From: an uncultured Bacteroidota bacterium
GTDB lineage: Bacteria > Bacteroidota > Bacteroidia > AKYH767-A > 2013-40CM-41-45
Reading direction: 5' to 3'
DNA: 59,555 nt
Assembly (NCBI GenBank): GCA_937871435.1
Contig: CALMQM010000092.1
Coordinates: 1-59,555 of the forward strand
In this document: positions 37,355 to 46,489 of the stretch, in pieces
Layout of the letters: every line of letters begins with the position of its first letter
Numbering within the stretch: the first letter of the stretch is position 1
Notes under the pieces: generated by a model
Databases searched by the model: none
What the model saw: only the letters and a program-made list of their open reading frames with translations
Told to the model about the DNA's origin: nothing
Program-made: the position numbers and the translations under genes

Positions 37355-38098
37355 ATGCAAAGAACGTTTTTTAAACACATTCATTTCAACCCGGGAAATA
37401 CTTTCCTTGTCTTGTTGCTATGGATATTTTTTCAAAACACTTCTTTCGCACAGCTCAACAATTCACCAATCAATCTTCCAAAATACGATCATCAGCCGAT
37501 TCACTTCGGATTCACGCTTGGACTTAACTCTACCGACTTTCGCGTTGGACTGATTCCCGATTTTAAAACACAGGATTCCGTTTACGTTGTTGAATCTGAA
37601 GCAGTGAATGGTCTCAATCTGGGTATCGTCAGCAATTTACGTATTGGAGAATATTGGGATCTCCGGTTCATTCCCGCTTTGTCTTTTGCACAAAGAAACC
37701 TCCTGTACCAGTTCAAATACCCAGATTCGACCGGAGCGAATAATGTCAAAAATATTGAATCCACTTATCTGGAATTTCCATTAGATCTGAAATTTAAATC
37801 CAAAAGAGTCACAAATTATCGTGTCTATGTTCTTGCCGGCGGAAGGTATTCAATCGACATGGTTTCACAGGCTAAAGTGAGAGATAAAGACAAGGATATA
37901 GTCAAATTGAAACGATACGATTACGGATATGAAATTGGATTGGGTTTTGATTTTTACCTGACTTATTTTAAATTCAGTCCTGAAATCAAAATGTTTAACG
38001 GATTGAACAACCTTCTTGTGAAAGACAACAGTCGTTTTGCAAGTCCACTGGAACGATTAAATTCAAAAATATTTTTGATCTCATTCCTTTTTGAGTAA
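37355..38098 (+). CDS. porT: PorT, outer-membrane component of the type IX secretion system
   Basis: A 247-residue protein with a signal peptide (about 1-32, ending NTSFAQ) and a predicted eight-strand beta barrel. The start of the mature part (YDHQPIHFGFTLGLNSTDFRV), the middle (TYLEFPLDLKFKSKRVTNYRVYVLAGGRYSIDM) and the C-terminal KIFLISFLFE strand agree with PorT. PorT is needed for secretion of cargo with T9SS C-terminal domains, four of which are encoded in this window. It is part of the run with ubiE and upstream genes; no other por genes are nearby. Confidence 0.93.
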   Translation: MQRTFFKHIHFNPGNTFLVLLLWIFFQNTSFAQLNNSPINLPKYDHQPIHFGFTLGLNSTDFRVGLIPDFKTQDSVYVVESEAVNGLNLGIVSNLRIGEYWDLRFIPALSFAQRNLLYQFKYPDSTGANNVKNIESTYLEFPLDLKFKSKRVTNYRVYVLAGGRYSIDMVSQAKVRDKDKDIVKLKRYDYGYEIGLGFDFYLTYFKFSPEIKMFNGLNNLLVKDNSRFASPLERLNSKIFLISFLFE

Positions 38099-38131
38099 AT
38101 ATGATTTTCTGAAGAAATAAATTAACCAATT

Positions 38132-39715
38132 ATGATCCGGCAACTTGAGCTCGTCCTTCTTCCCGAAGAGGCAGCAGACCAAGGCAAACAGTTGCAGCAG
38201 GCTTCCTCGCTTCTTTCTGTTCCATTACAACGTATCTGTCACCTGAAAATCCTGAAACGCTCTATTGATGCGCGTTCCAGGATTGTGAAAATTCGTCTGC
38301 TCGCAGAAGTATTTATTGATGAAATACCGCCGGCCGAAAAAAAAGTTCAGGAATTATTTCATTTCAACAGAGATGTGAGTGCATCCGATCCTGTACACAT
38401 CATCGGATTTGGACCGGCTGGAATGTTTGCTGCTTTGCGTTGCATTGAACTTGGGAAAAAACCGGTTGTGTTTGAGCGGGGAAAAGATGTACGAACCCGG
38501 AGACGTGATCTCGCTCAATTAAATAAAGAAGGTAGTGTAAATCCTGATTCCAATTATTGTTTTGGTGAAGGTGGAGCAGGAACTTATTCTGATGGGAAGC
38601 TCTACACCCGTTCAGGAAAACGAGGTGATATCAACAGGATACTTTCCATCCTTGTCTTACATGGTGCACATCCAGACATTCTTGTAGATGCGCATCCACA
38701 TATTGGTACCAATAAATTACCCATCCTTGTTCAGGCAATTCGAGAAACCATACTCAATGCCGGTGGTGAAATACATTTCAATTCAAGGCTGACCGATATC
38801 CAAATTAATCAACAGGAAATTACTGCTTTCCGGATCACCAATACAGAAACAAAAGAAGAAGAAATCCTGAGTTGCAAAAGTCTGATTCTTGCAACCGGTC
38901 ACTCTGCAAGAGATATTTACGAATTGCTCGACAAGAGAAACATCCGTATCGAAGCCAAACCATTTGCTTTAGGAGTGCGTGTAGAACATCCTCAGTCTAT
39001 CATTGATCAGGTACAATATCATACTTCTGTTCGAAGTGAACACCTTCCTCCTGCCAGTTACTCACTCACCTGCCAGGTAAAAGAACGTGGAGTGTATTCA
39101 TTTTGTATGTGTCCAGGTGGAATTATCGCTCCGGCAGCAACAGATTTGAATGAGGTGGTGGTAAACGGCTGGTCACCATCCAAACGAAACAATCCATTTG
39201 CAAATTCCGGAATGGTAGTAAGTGTAGGTGAAAAAGACTTTCTTCCTTATAAAAAGTTTGGCGCATTAGCGGCAATGAAATTTCAACAAGCGGTAGAACG
39301 GAAAGCTTTTAATGCAGGCGGAGGAAAAATAAAAGCTCCCGCGCAGCGATTGATTGATTTTACCGAAAAAAAAATATCAAGAGATTTGCCCGACTGCTCT
39401 TATGTTCCCGGATTAACTTCGGTTTCTTTGGATACTGTCTTACCTGATGAAGTAACTACGTCCCTCCGCGAAGGACTGATATTTTTTGGAAAGCGGATGA
39501 AACCTTATTTCACAAACGAAGCTGTGCTCGTTGCCACAGAATCGAGAACTTCCTCTCCTGTTCGTATTCCACGAGAAAAAGAAACACTACAACATCCTGA
39601 AATTGCCAGACTGTTCCCTTGCGCTGAAGGCGCAGGCTATGCCGGTGGAATCGTCTCCGCTGCAATGGATGGAGAACGATGCGCTGAAGCAGCAATACAA
39701 AGCCAAACAAGGTAA
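38132..39715 (+). CDS. FAD-dependent dehydrogenase of the COG2509 type
   Basis: A 527-residue protein. A small N-terminal domain of about 85 residues precedes the FAD-binding motif GFGPAGMFAALRCIE (about 90-104). Other signatures are YCFGEGGAGTYSDGKLYTR, the LILATGHSARDIYELL adenine-side motif and the C-terminal EGAGYAGGIVSAAMDGE. Family members are widespread but uncharacterised; the substrate is unknown. The gene lies 33 bp after porT and 16 bp before the acyltransferase. Confidence 0.92.
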   Translation: MIRQLELVLLPEEAADQGKQLQQASSLLSVPLQRICHLKILKRSIDARSRIVKIRLLAEVFIDEIPPAEKKVQELFHFNRDVSASDPVHIIGFGPAGMFAALRCIELGKKPVVFERGKDVRTRRRDLAQLNKEGSVNPDSNYCFGEGGAGTYSDGKLYTRSGKRGDINRILSILVLHGAHPDILVDAHPHIGTNKLPILVQAIRETILNAGGEIHFNSRLTDIQINQQEITAFRITNTETKEEEILSCKSLILATGHSARDIYELLDKRNIRIEAKPFALGVRVEHPQSIIDQVQYHTSVRSEHLPPASYSLTCQVKERGVYSFCMCPGGIIAPAATDLNEVVVNGWSPSKRNNPFANSGMVVSVGEKDFLPYKKFGALAAMKFQQAVERKAFNAGGGKIKAPAQRLIDFTEKKISRDLPDCSYVPGLTSVSLDTVLPDEVTTSLREGLIFFGKRMKPYFTNEAVLVATESRTSSPVRIPREKETLQHPEIARLFPCAEGAGYAGGIVSAAMDGERCAEAAIQSQTR

Positions 39716-39731
39716 TTCCTAAATTCACATC

Positions 39732-40286
39732 ATGAGATTCCTGTATTCTTTCTTTTTTAAAAATGCCGGATGGAAAATCAACGGAGATGTACCGCGAGAT
39801 CTCAAAAAGTATATCATTGTTGTAGCTCCTCACACTTCGAATTGGGATTTCCTCCTCGGATTAGCAGTCCGAAGTATCCTGAAATTTCCTTCAAATTATC
39901 TCGGTAAAAAAGAACTCTTCAGACCACCATTTGGCTGGCTATTCAAAAAACTGGGAGGTTATCCTGTCGACAGAAGCGGATCACATAATCTGGTTGACCA
40001 GGTCGTAGATATTTACAACAAGGAAGATCAATTTGTAATTGCTATCGCGCCTGAAGGTACCAGGAAGAAAGTCACCAAATGGAAAACCGGTTTCTATCAC
40101 ATCGCTGTGAAAGCTAAGATTCCCATTGTAATGGCTGCTTTTGATTATCCTTCAAAGACAGTTTTCTTTAATTCACCTTTCTATCCATCCGGGATAATTT
40201 CTGAAGATGTTCAGGTGATGGAAAAATTATACAAAGATAAGATGGGTAAAACAAGAGGCGTCACTCCTATTCTATCTTTATCCTGA
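39732..40286 (+). CDS. 1-acyl-glycerol-3-phosphate acyltransferase-like protein (PlsC family)
   Basis: A 184-residue protein with the glycerolipid acyltransferase boxes: HTSNWD (the H-x4-D motif), the GRxxxF-like DRSGS block and APEGTRKK. A short member of the PlsC family without a clear transmembrane helix, of the type often annotated as a putative acyltransferase for membrane lipid synthesis. It ends 12 bp from the convergent rRNA methyltransferase gene, with no terminator between them. Confidence 0.9.
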   Translation: MRFLYSFFFKNAGWKINGDVPRDLKKYIIVVAPHTSNWDFLLGLAVRSILKFPSNYLGKKELFRPPFGWLFKKLGGYPVDRSGSHNLVDQVVDIYNKEDQFVIAIAPEGTRKKVTKWKTGFYHIAVKAKIPIVMAAFDYPSKTVFFNSPFYPSGIISEDVQVMEKLYKDKMGKTRGVTPILSLS

Positions 40287-40298
40287 TAGAACGGATGT

Positions 40299-41075
40299 TC
40301 AATCAGATCTGCGCAGAAATTCACTGCATACAATACCAACAGCTATCGAAACATTTAATGAATCAGGTCCTGATTTTCCATGATAAAAAGATGGAATCGC
40401 AATCTGATGATCTACGAATGGCAAAAGATCTTTGTGTATTCCGTTGGATTCATTCCCAAACAAAATAAATCCGTTTTTTAAAAGTTCAGACTGATATATA
40501 TTTTCTCCTCCTAATACAGTCCCATAGACAGGCAACTTCAATTCAGTATTATTTTTCTCAAATAAATCTTTGAGATTACCATAATACGCAGGGACTCTGA
40601 AAATTGATCCCATGCTGGCTTGTACCACCTTTGGGTTGTAACATTCAACTGTATTCTCTCCGCATAACACCTGTTTAATTCCAAACCAGTCGACAATACG
40701 AAGTATAGTGCCTAAATTCCCCGGATCCTGAATGTCATCGAGAACAAGACTGTATCCTTTTGTTAAAGAATGAAAATCCAGATTTCTTTCCGGATTTACT
40801 ACAACTGCCAAAACAGATTGAGCAGTTGTGAGAGCACTTATTCTTTGCAAATCTTCTTCGCTGATTTTCGCCATTTCACCACTGATGCGTCCTGGCGACA
40901 TACGTGAAAGCGGAAGACTGCATCTTTCAGTGAAATACAAAGCGCGAATTTCCCAATCAGAATCCAACAGATCTCCAACAACCTTTTCGCCTTCGGCAAT
41001 AAAAAGCCCTTCAGAACGTCTGAATTTTTTCTGATGAAGAGAAGTAATAAAACTTGTTTGCTTTTTTGAAATCAT
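40299..41075 (-). CDS. TrmH/SpoU-family RNA 2'-O-methyltransferase
   Basis: A 258-residue protein. The N-terminal L30e-like substrate domain (FRRSEGLFIAEGEKVVGDLL) precedes the SPOUT knot with motifs 1 (DDIQDPGNLGTILRIVDWFG), 2 (ILFGNESNGIH) and 3 (SLNVSIAVGIVCSEFLRR). It probably methylates ribose in rRNA or tRNA; the target nucleotide is unknown. The membrane phosphoesterase lies 11 bp upstream on the same strand. Confidence 0.94.
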   Translation of the reverse strand: MISKKQTSFITSLHQKKFRRSEGLFIAEGEKVVGDLLDSDWEIRALYFTERCSLPLSRMSPGRISGEMAKISEEDLQRISALTTAQSVLAVVVNPERNLDFHSLTKGYSLVLDDIQDPGNLGTILRIVDWFGIKQVLCGENTVECYNPKVVQASMGSIFRVPAYYGNLKDLFEKNNTELKLPVYGTVLGGENIYQSELLKNGFILFGNESNGIHKDLLPFVDHQIAIPSFYHGKSGPDSLNVSIAVGIVCSEFLRRSD

Positions 41076-41086
41076 TGATACAAAGA

Positions 41087-42346
41087 TCAGGCTTTCTCAA
41101 AATTAAAAACAGTGATCTCCGGTAAGATACCAACACGTCCCGGGTATCCTAAAAATCCAAGTCCGCGATTCACATACAAATATTGATTGCCTTCCTTGTA
41201 AAGATCAGCCCATTGCTTGTAAATATATTGAACCGGACTCCAGCGAAAACCCGGAATTTCAACACCGAACTGAAAACCGTGTGTGTGACCGCTTAGTGTG
41301 AGATCAACATGAGAATAAGTTGATGTGATTTCTGCGTCCCAATGTGAAGGGTCATGTGACAAGAGAATGGTAAACGGAGTTTTTTCCATCCCGGCAGTTG
41401 CTTTCTCCATATCTCCGTACTTGTGAAAATTCATCCGTGAACTCCAGTTCTCCACTCCTATCAACCCAATTTTCTCTCCGTCTTTTTCCAGATAAGTATG
41501 CTGATTCAACAACAAATTCCAACCCAATTCACCATGGAAATTTTTCAGCGCTTTAAGATTGGCTTCCTTTTCTTCCTGCGAATTCCAACGGAAATAATCT
41601 CCATAATCATGATTTCCAAGAATTGAAAAAACTCCCATTGGAGCCTTTAAGCGACTTAACTGTTCCTTGAATTCCAAAGCTTCAATGTGGCGATCGTTCA
41701 CAAGATCGCCTGTAAAAAATATTACATCCGGTTTTTGTTCAAGGATCAGATCCATTGCTTTGGTAATCTGAGAAGGTCCCATAAAACTTCCGGTGTGTAA
41801 ATCAGATATCTGCACAACTTTCAATCCATCAAAACCCGCAGGTAAATTACCGGAACGCAGGCTTACTTTACGGACACGGTAATTGTAAGCACCTCCTATC
41901 ATTCCATAAATCATGGAGAAAAAAGGAATAGATCCGACGATGAAACCAAATTTTACAAGGAAATCAAGACGGGAAACACGAAGAGCAGTTTCTCCGACTC
42001 CTTCCGGTTTGCTTGCGAATTTTGTCGCGATTGCTCCTGCTATCCATCGGAAAAGTCGAATGATATCATCCAGTAATAAAAATATAGTGACTAGAATTTT
42101 CGACAAATAGATTATCACAATTACGGCGAAGGAATAAGTTCTCAGAACTTTAGGCCATGTATGCCAATCAACAAATTGCCCAAGAATGATAACAGCAAAT
42201 GAAATTATAGAAATCGTCCAGTAAATGATTCCGATGATACGCTGAGTTTGAAGCGGCCGGTTTGAAATCAGTACTTTGACACCCTGAAAGACATAGAGAT
42301 CAATAGCGAGAAGAAAAAGAATAAGCAGGAAAATGCGAAAGGACAT
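41087..42346 (-). CDS. Membrane-anchored metallophosphoesterase (YkuE/YaeI type)
   Basis: A 419-residue protein with about four N-terminal membrane helices (residues 1-165) and a C-terminal calcineurin-like domain. Metal motifs: ISDLHTGSF, FTGDLVNDR, LGNHDYGDY, LLSHDPSHW and LSGHTHGFQFG. Such proteins have been linked to cleavage of lipid-linked phosphodiesters such as UDP-diacylglucosamine. Here the activity is inferred only from motifs. Probably co-transcribed with the downstream RNA methyltransferase (11-bp gap). Confidence 0.92.
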   Translation of the reverse strand: MSFRIFLLILFLLAIDLYVFQGVKVLISNRPLQTQRIIGIIYWTISIISFAVIILGQFVDWHTWPKVLRTYSFAVIVIIYLSKILVTIFLLLDDIIRLFRWIAGAIATKFASKPEGVGETALRVSRLDFLVKFGFIVGSIPFFSMIYGMIGGAYNYRVRKVSLRSGNLPAGFDGLKVVQISDLHTGSFMGPSQITKAMDLILEQKPDVIFFTGDLVNDRHIEALEFKEQLSRLKAPMGVFSILGNHDYGDYFRWNSQEEKEANLKALKNFHGELGWNLLLNQHTYLEKDGEKIGLIGVENWSSRMNFHKYGDMEKATAGMEKTPFTILLSHDPSHWDAEITSTYSHVDLTLSGHTHGFQFGVEIPGFRWSPVQYIYKQWADLYKEGNQYLYVNRGLGFLGYPGRVGILPEITVFNFEKA

Positions 42347-42483
42347 AGACGTTTTGGAGGCGATAGAATTGGAATAGATTCAGAATTATTTACCGGGGAA
42401 TTACACTTAACACATATGTAAAAGGAATGTTCATTTCCCTTGAATCTATCCGGACGATTGAACCTGAAAAATATTGTGCTGAA

Positions 42484-43137
42484 TCAGGGATTAAGTCGAT
42501 AAATTTTCCATTTACCGGTTGGAGCTTTCTCAAATACAATTCTGTCATGCAACCGACTTGGGCGTCCTTGCCAGAATTCAAGATTCACCGGTACAACACG
42601 ATATCCACCCCAATGTGGTGGTCTTGGCACCTTTCTTCCACTGTATTCTTTTTCCAGCTCAATGAAGCGCGTTTCAAGAGTTGTTCTTCCTGCCAACACT
42701 TCACTTTGGTGTGATGCCCATGCTCCTATCTGGCTTTCCCTGGGTCGGGTGTTAAAATAAGCGTCAGAAGCTTTGGCAGGTAACTTCTCAATCTTTCCCT
42801 GTATTCTGACTTGCCTTTGCAATTCACTCCAGAAAAAATTCAGACAAACCTTTGCATTGCCGGCCAGTTCTTTTCCTTTACCGCTTTTGTAGTTCGTAAA
42901 AAAAGTAAAGCCTTTCGCATCCAGATCACGCAACAAAACAATTCTTGCATTGGGTTGACCTTTCTTATCTGCCGTGGCAAGTGTCATCGCATTCGGTTCT
43001 TCCACTTCCGATTCAATCGCTTCAGCCATCCATTTTTCAAATTGTCTGAATGGATTTTTTAAAACAGATTTTTCATCCAGTTCAAATGAAATATAATCTG
43101 TCCGCATATCACGGATCATTTCTCTGAGCTTAACCAT
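42484..43137 (-). CDS. pdxH: Pyridoxamine 5'-phosphate oxidase (PdxH)
   Basis: A 217-residue FMN enzyme that oxidises pyridoxine or pyridoxamine 5'-phosphate to PLP. Conserved blocks are EPNAMTLATADKKGQPNARIVLLRD, the FTFFTNYKSGKGKEL phosphate-binding stretch, ESQIGAWASHQS, and the C-terminal PPHWGGYRVVP...FWQGRPSRLHDR motif. The length is normal. Its start overlaps the stop of the upstream peroxiredoxin gene by 8 bp. Confidence 0.97.
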   Translation of the reverse strand: MVKLREMIRDMRTDYISFELDEKSVLKNPFRQFEKWMAEAIESEVEEPNAMTLATADKKGQPNARIVLLRDLDAKGFTFFTNYKSGKGKELAGNAKVCLNFFWSELQRQVRIQGKIEKLPAKASDAYFNTRPRESQIGAWASHQSEVLAGRTTLETRFIELEKEYSGRKVPRPPHWGGYRVVPVNLEFWQGRPSRLHDRIVFEKAPTGKWKIYRLNP

Positions 43138-43618
43138 TTGTTCTTGCTTTAAAAGACAGTATTTGTTCTGTATGATTTGCGGAATCCACTTCCTGAATCA
43201 CATCAGCAATCATTCCATTTGCATCTATAATGAAAGTAGTTCTGAATATTCCCATGTATTTACGACCGAACAATTCCTTTTCGCCCCATACATCATAAGC
43301 TTCCACCATGGAACCACTTTCATCCGAAAGCAATGGAAATGGAAGAGAAAATTTCCGGGCGAATTTAGAATGAGATTTCACATTGTCCTTACTCACTCCA
43401 AGTACAACAAAACCATTTTTCTTCAACAAAGAATAGTTATCTCTTAAATTACACGCTTCTTTTGTACATGTAGGTGTATCGTCTTTAGGATAGAAAAAAA
43501 GAGCGATTTTTTTTCCTGAATAATCTGCAAGGGAATGCAGCTTCCCTTCCTGATCGGGCAAACAAAAGTCAGGTGCTTTCATACCTTTTTGCACTCGACC
43601 TTCAGTCATTCTGCTCAT
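43130..43618 (-). CDS. bcp: Peroxiredoxin Q / bacterioferritin comigratory protein (thiol peroxidase)
   Basis: About 162 residues from the ATG at 43618. The frame stays open 31 codons further upstream to an ATG at 43711, but that extension is unlike the family. Peroxidatic Cys51 and resolving Cys56 lie in DDTPTCTKEACNLRD, the atypical 2-Cys PrxQ arrangement. KGMKAPDFCLPDQEGK is the usual family start. It reduces hydrogen and organic peroxides with thioredoxin. It overlaps pdxH by 8 bp, suggesting co-transcription. Confidence 0.94.
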   Translation of the reverse strand: MSRMTEGRVQKGMKAPDFCLPDQEGKLHSLADYSGKKIALFFYPKDDTPTCTKEACNLRDNYSLLKKNGFVVLGVSKDNVKSHSKFARKFSLPFPLLSDESGSMVEAYDVWGEKELFGRKYMGIFRTTFIIDANGMIADVIQEVDSANHTEQILSFKARTNG

Positions 43619-43824
43619 AATGAGGTATTTACGATATACTAAATTCTCATTTTCATATTGGCTCCAGGCTTGAATCCTGTAAGTTTTCAAGGTTTTATTG
43701 CCAAACTCCAATTCAAATTCAGGGTAAAACTACAAACAAAAAATAAAACGCTTAATTGGTTTTTAGGACGTGTTCTTTTGAATCCTGCCTTTTCTGCCTT
43801 TGAGCCTGAATATCTGCAATTCGC

Positions 43825-44391
43825 ATGAAAAAAATTATACACCTTGATCCGGGCGTTGGTCGTATCCTTGTTTCAGAGCCCTTTTTACTGGACAGCTATT
43901 TCAAACGTTCAGTAATTCTTTTGGGAGAACACAGTGAAGAAGGTACTGTAGGTTTTATATTAAACAAACCGACAGATCTTAATCTGAATGATGCGCTCGA
44001 AGATTTTCCTCCATTCGAAGTTCCTTTGTATTTCGGCGGACCTGTTCAAACTGATACTATCCACTTCCTTCATACCTTGGGAGACAAACTGGAGGGATCA
44101 AAAAAAATTCTTCCTGGAATTTACTGGGGAGGAAGCCTGGAAATGTTGAAACTTCTCATCGATACAAATCAGGTAACAAAAAATGATGTTCGTTTCTTTG
44201 CCGGATACAGTGGATGGGAACCGCATCAGCTGGAAGATGAGTTGAAAGGAAGAACCTGGTTGATTTCAAATTGTAAAAGAGACTTCGCGTTTTCTGAACA
44301 CCCGGAAGATCTCTGGGGACAGGTGCTCCGCACTATGGGAAGTCAGTATGCTATCCTCGCGAATTTTCCTGAAGATCCGAGCTTGAATTAA
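43825..44391 (+). CDS. YqgE/AlgH family protein
   Basis: A 188-residue protein of the YqgE (DUF179) family: PGVGRILVSEPFLLDSYFKRSVILL at the start, HSEEGTVGFILNKP, YFGGPVQTDTIHFLH, and FAGYSGWEPHQLEDEL before the C-terminal WLISNC. The molecular role of the family is unclear; AlgH was linked to alginate regulation in Pseudomonas. Monocistronic, divergent from bcp, followed by a strong terminator. Confidence 0.96.
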   Translation: MKKIIHLDPGVGRILVSEPFLLDSYFKRSVILLGEHSEEGTVGFILNKPTDLNLNDALEDFPPFEVPLYFGGPVQTDTIHFLHTLGDKLEGSKKILPGIYWGGSLEMLKLLIDTNQVTKNDVRFFAGYSGWEPHQLEDELKGRTWLISNCKRDFAFSEHPEDLWGQVLRTMGSQYAILANFPEDPSLN

Positions 44392-44412
44392 AAATGATAA
44401 GGCCTGAACATG

Positions 44413-44459
44413 GCGCACAAAATGGAAATGAAAATAGTTCCATTTTGTGCGCTTTTTTT
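44413..44459. terminator. Bidirectional terminator between yqgE-like gene and kelch gene
   Basis: A perfect 15-bp stem (GCGCACAAAATGGAA / TTCCATTTTGTGCGC) with a 10-base loop and a T run on the plus strand. The minus-strand gene ends at 44475, so the hairpin may serve it too, though its T tract in that direction is poor. Confidence 0.88.
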
Positions 44460-44474
44460 ATTGAACCGGCTTCA

Positions 44475-45713
44475 TCACTTAATTTCGATTTTACCTTTCG
44501 ACAAAACCTGAGTGGAATTATTTGCGGAGAAAAGATATAAGCCTCTGGATAAAGTAACGGGAAAAGAAATTTCATGAACATCTTCATTCAATGGAAATGA
44601 AATTATTTCTTTTCCTAAGAGATCATATACATGAAATTGAACATTGTTATTGTTTTTTAAATCATACCTGATCACAATATTTTTCGAAGGAGAATACGAA
44701 GCAGAGATATAGACTTCCGCTGAACTTATATCGATTTCGTTTATTCCACTACTCAAAGAATCTCCGCAAACTCCGAAGCGCCAAAAATCACTTGTACGAA
44801 TAGGATTGTTTACACCAAAAAATGATCCGGTTCCTACAAAGCCTTCATTCCCTATTGCAAATGCAAGGGAACCATATCGTGGAATACCTCCGATGCTTGC
44901 AACGGTTGACCACTGACTGTTGATCGGATCGTATTGGTAAAAATCTGTGAGATACGTAGTGTCATTGTATCCCATGCCCACATAACCATAATTGCCAAGA
45001 GTAAAACTTACTGCTCCTCTCCTTGTCATTCCGGGGACATTGGGTTTGACAGTCCAGCTGTTATTCGCTACATCGTATTCATAAAAGTCATTGTAATGCG
45101 CACCAGTATTGTATCCGGTACCAACATACCCTTTTTGACCGATAGCAAATCCAACAGCAGCTTGTCTGATTGAACCCGGCATATTCGCTTTTTGTGACCA
45201 TGTGTTGGAAGGTTGGTCATAGGCCCATAAATCATTAGTCAGTGGAGAATAACCGGTTCCTACATAGCCTTTGGTATCAATCACGAATGAAATAGCACTG
45301 TATCGTGCGCTTCCACCAAAATCCGCCATTCGGGTCCAGGTATTTGTAATCGGATTATACTCCCAGAAATCTCTGTACTGATTTCCCCCGCCACCTGCAC
45401 CACTCCATCCCAATCCCACGTATCCTTTATGTCCGATGGAGAAGCCAACCATGCCATATCTGCCTGAACCCGGATATGGTGCCATCTGTGTCCAGACATT
45501 TGTTGTCGGATCATATTCCCAAATATCAGTGGACCCTGCAGGGGCACGACCGGTTCCAGCATATCCTTTTGTTCCTATTGAGAATCCAACACCGATATCC
45601 CGAATTCCTCCTCCAAAATCAGCTTTTTGTTCCCAATAAAAAGCGGCTGACACATATGTTTGCCACGCAAATAAAAAAAAGCAGATGAGGACTGAGGCTT
45701 TTGACCTTTTCAT
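44475..45713 (-). CDS. Exported six-blade kelch-repeat protein with T9SS sorting domain
   Basis: A 412-residue protein. Signal peptide about 1-23 (ending TYVSA). Six kelch-type repeats of about 50 residues follow, each with the pattern F-x-I/L-G-x-K-G-Y-V-G-x-G then D-x-W/F-x-Y-D-P-x-x-N-x-W, which would close a six-blade propeller. A T9SS C-terminal domain ends the protein (about 335-412; YSPSKNIVIRYD, VYDLLGKEI, SRGLYLFSA). No catalytic domain is visible; a binding or surface-layer role is inferred. The gene is isolated between terminators. Confidence 0.92.
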   Translation of the reverse strand: MKRSKASVLICFFLFAWQTYVSAAFYWEQKADFGGGIRDIGVGFSIGTKGYAGTGRAPAGSTDIWEYDPTTNVWTQMAPYPGSGRYGMVGFSIGHKGYVGLGWSGAGGGGNQYRDFWEYNPITNTWTRMADFGGSARYSAISFVIDTKGYVGTGYSPLTNDLWAYDQPSNTWSQKANMPGSIRQAAVGFAIGQKGYVGTGYNTGAHYNDFYEYDVANNSWTVKPNVPGMTRRGAVSFTLGNYGYVGMGYNDTTYLTDFYQYDPINSQWSTVASIGGIPRYGSLAFAIGNEGFVGTGSFFGVNNPIRTSDFWRFGVCGDSLSSGINEIDISSAEVYISASYSPSKNIVIRYDLKNNNNVQFHVYDLLGKEIISFPLNEDVHEISFPVTLSRGLYLFSANNSTQVLSKGKIEIK

Positions 45714-45925
45714 AATTGATGATTTACATTTTTAAAGAATTGGATCCTACGGATAGATTCTTGTTCTTCTTATATTTTCAAGAGCTGAAAATAGATGATC
45801 GTTTTGAATTTTCAGAATGAATCTAAAAAAAACACAACTCAAACACGATTCAGGTATGTATGCTGATAAAACATATATACTAACAGTGAGTTCACGTTGA
45901 CTGGAAAACGAAATCCAAGGCATAA

Positions 45926-45954
45926 AAAAAGCCTCTTTTAAATAGAGGCTTTTT
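45926..45954 (-). terminator. Terminator of the tmRNA gene
   Basis: On the minus strand AAAAGCCTCT and AGAGGCTTTTT pair around a short AT loop and end in a T run, four bases after the encoded 3' end of the tmRNA. Confidence 0.9.
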
Positions 45955-45957
45955 CCG

Positions 45958-46317
45958 TGGAGCTGGCGGGATTTGAACCCGCGTCCAGACAAGCAATCAA
46001 CTCGCTTTCTACATGCTTAGTGTTATTTTTTTGTCGGCCGGCATGCTGCTAAACACTCGCTACATGACGACGTAGTTCCGGGATCTTAATTGCAACATCG
46101 GAACAGTGCTGCAAAGCATTCACCATGCGATACTTCCGGGTAGAAAACGGGTGAACAGGTCTTCAGGAAGTAGTCAGCGGGTTAATCTCTGATTAAGCGG
46201 CTAACGCGTAGTCTGTATTGCCAGTTAGGCATTGAAAGCCGTGATTTACGAGCCTGACTTCCGACGCTCGGCATGCTTACTGGTCAATTTCACAAGCTGT
46301 CAATTCCTGTCAGCCCC
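45958..46317 (-). ncRNA. ssrA: tmRNA (transfer-messenger RNA)
   Basis: About 360 nt. The 5' end GGGGCUG pairs with CAGCUCC near the 3' end to form the tRNA-like acceptor stem, followed by discriminator A. The T arm reads GGGUUCAAAUCCC. The 3' CCA is not encoded (genomic CGG follows the discriminator). The mRNA-like part (46193-46222) encodes Gly-Asn-Thr-Asp-Tyr-Ala-Leu-Ala-Ala followed by UAA, so the degradation tag ends in the usual YALAA. It rescues stalled ribosomes together with SmpB, which is not in this window. The gene has its own promoter and terminator. Confidence 0.97.
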
Positions 46318-46327
46318 GATAAGATAA

Positions 46328-46335
46328 CAAAGGTA
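46328..46335 (-). promoter_or_regulatory. -7 element of the tmRNA promoter
   Basis: On the minus strand this reads TACCTTTG, an exact TAnnTTTG match, ten bases before the mature 5' G at 46317. No clear TTG box is seen at the expected distance. Confidence 0.7.
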
Positions 46336-46388
46336 CGTTCAATATTTTGATTTGTTAAATCACAGGTGCTTATTTTCTGAAATTTCTA

Positions 46389-46396
46389 CATCTTTG
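46389..46396 (+). promoter_or_regulatory. Putative -7 element of the tRNA-Pro promoter
   Basis: CATCTTTG matches TAnnTTTG at seven of eight positions and ends ten bases before the tRNA 5' end at 46407, the same spacing as for the divergent tmRNA. Confidence 0.5.
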
Positions 46397-46406
46397 CAAT
46401 CTATTT

Positions 46407-46480
46407 CGGGGTGTAGCGTAGCCCGGTATCGCGCCACGTTCGGGACGTGGAGGTCGTAGGTTCAAATCCTGCCACCCCGA
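46407..46480 (+). tRNA. tRNA-Pro (anticodon CGG)
   Basis: A 74-nt cloverleaf. The acceptor stem is CGGGGTG / CACCCCG with discriminator A. The anticodon stem CCACG / CGTGG closes the loop TTCGGGA with anticodon CGG at 46441-46443. The T arm contains GGTTCAAATCC. It reads CCG codons. CCA is not encoded (CAT follows). Confidence 0.97.
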
Positions 46481-46489
46481 CATAGAATG

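Noticed and set aside
42390-42581. 63-residue minus-strand frame overlapping the end of pdxH
   Set aside because: It overlaps the conserved C-terminal motif of PdxH in another frame and has no features of its own.
45747-45992. Minus-strand frame of 81 residues overlapping the tmRNA 3' end
   Set aside because: Its first residues (SGRGFKSRQLHG) come from translating the T arm and acceptor stem of the tmRNA, a frequent false gene call.
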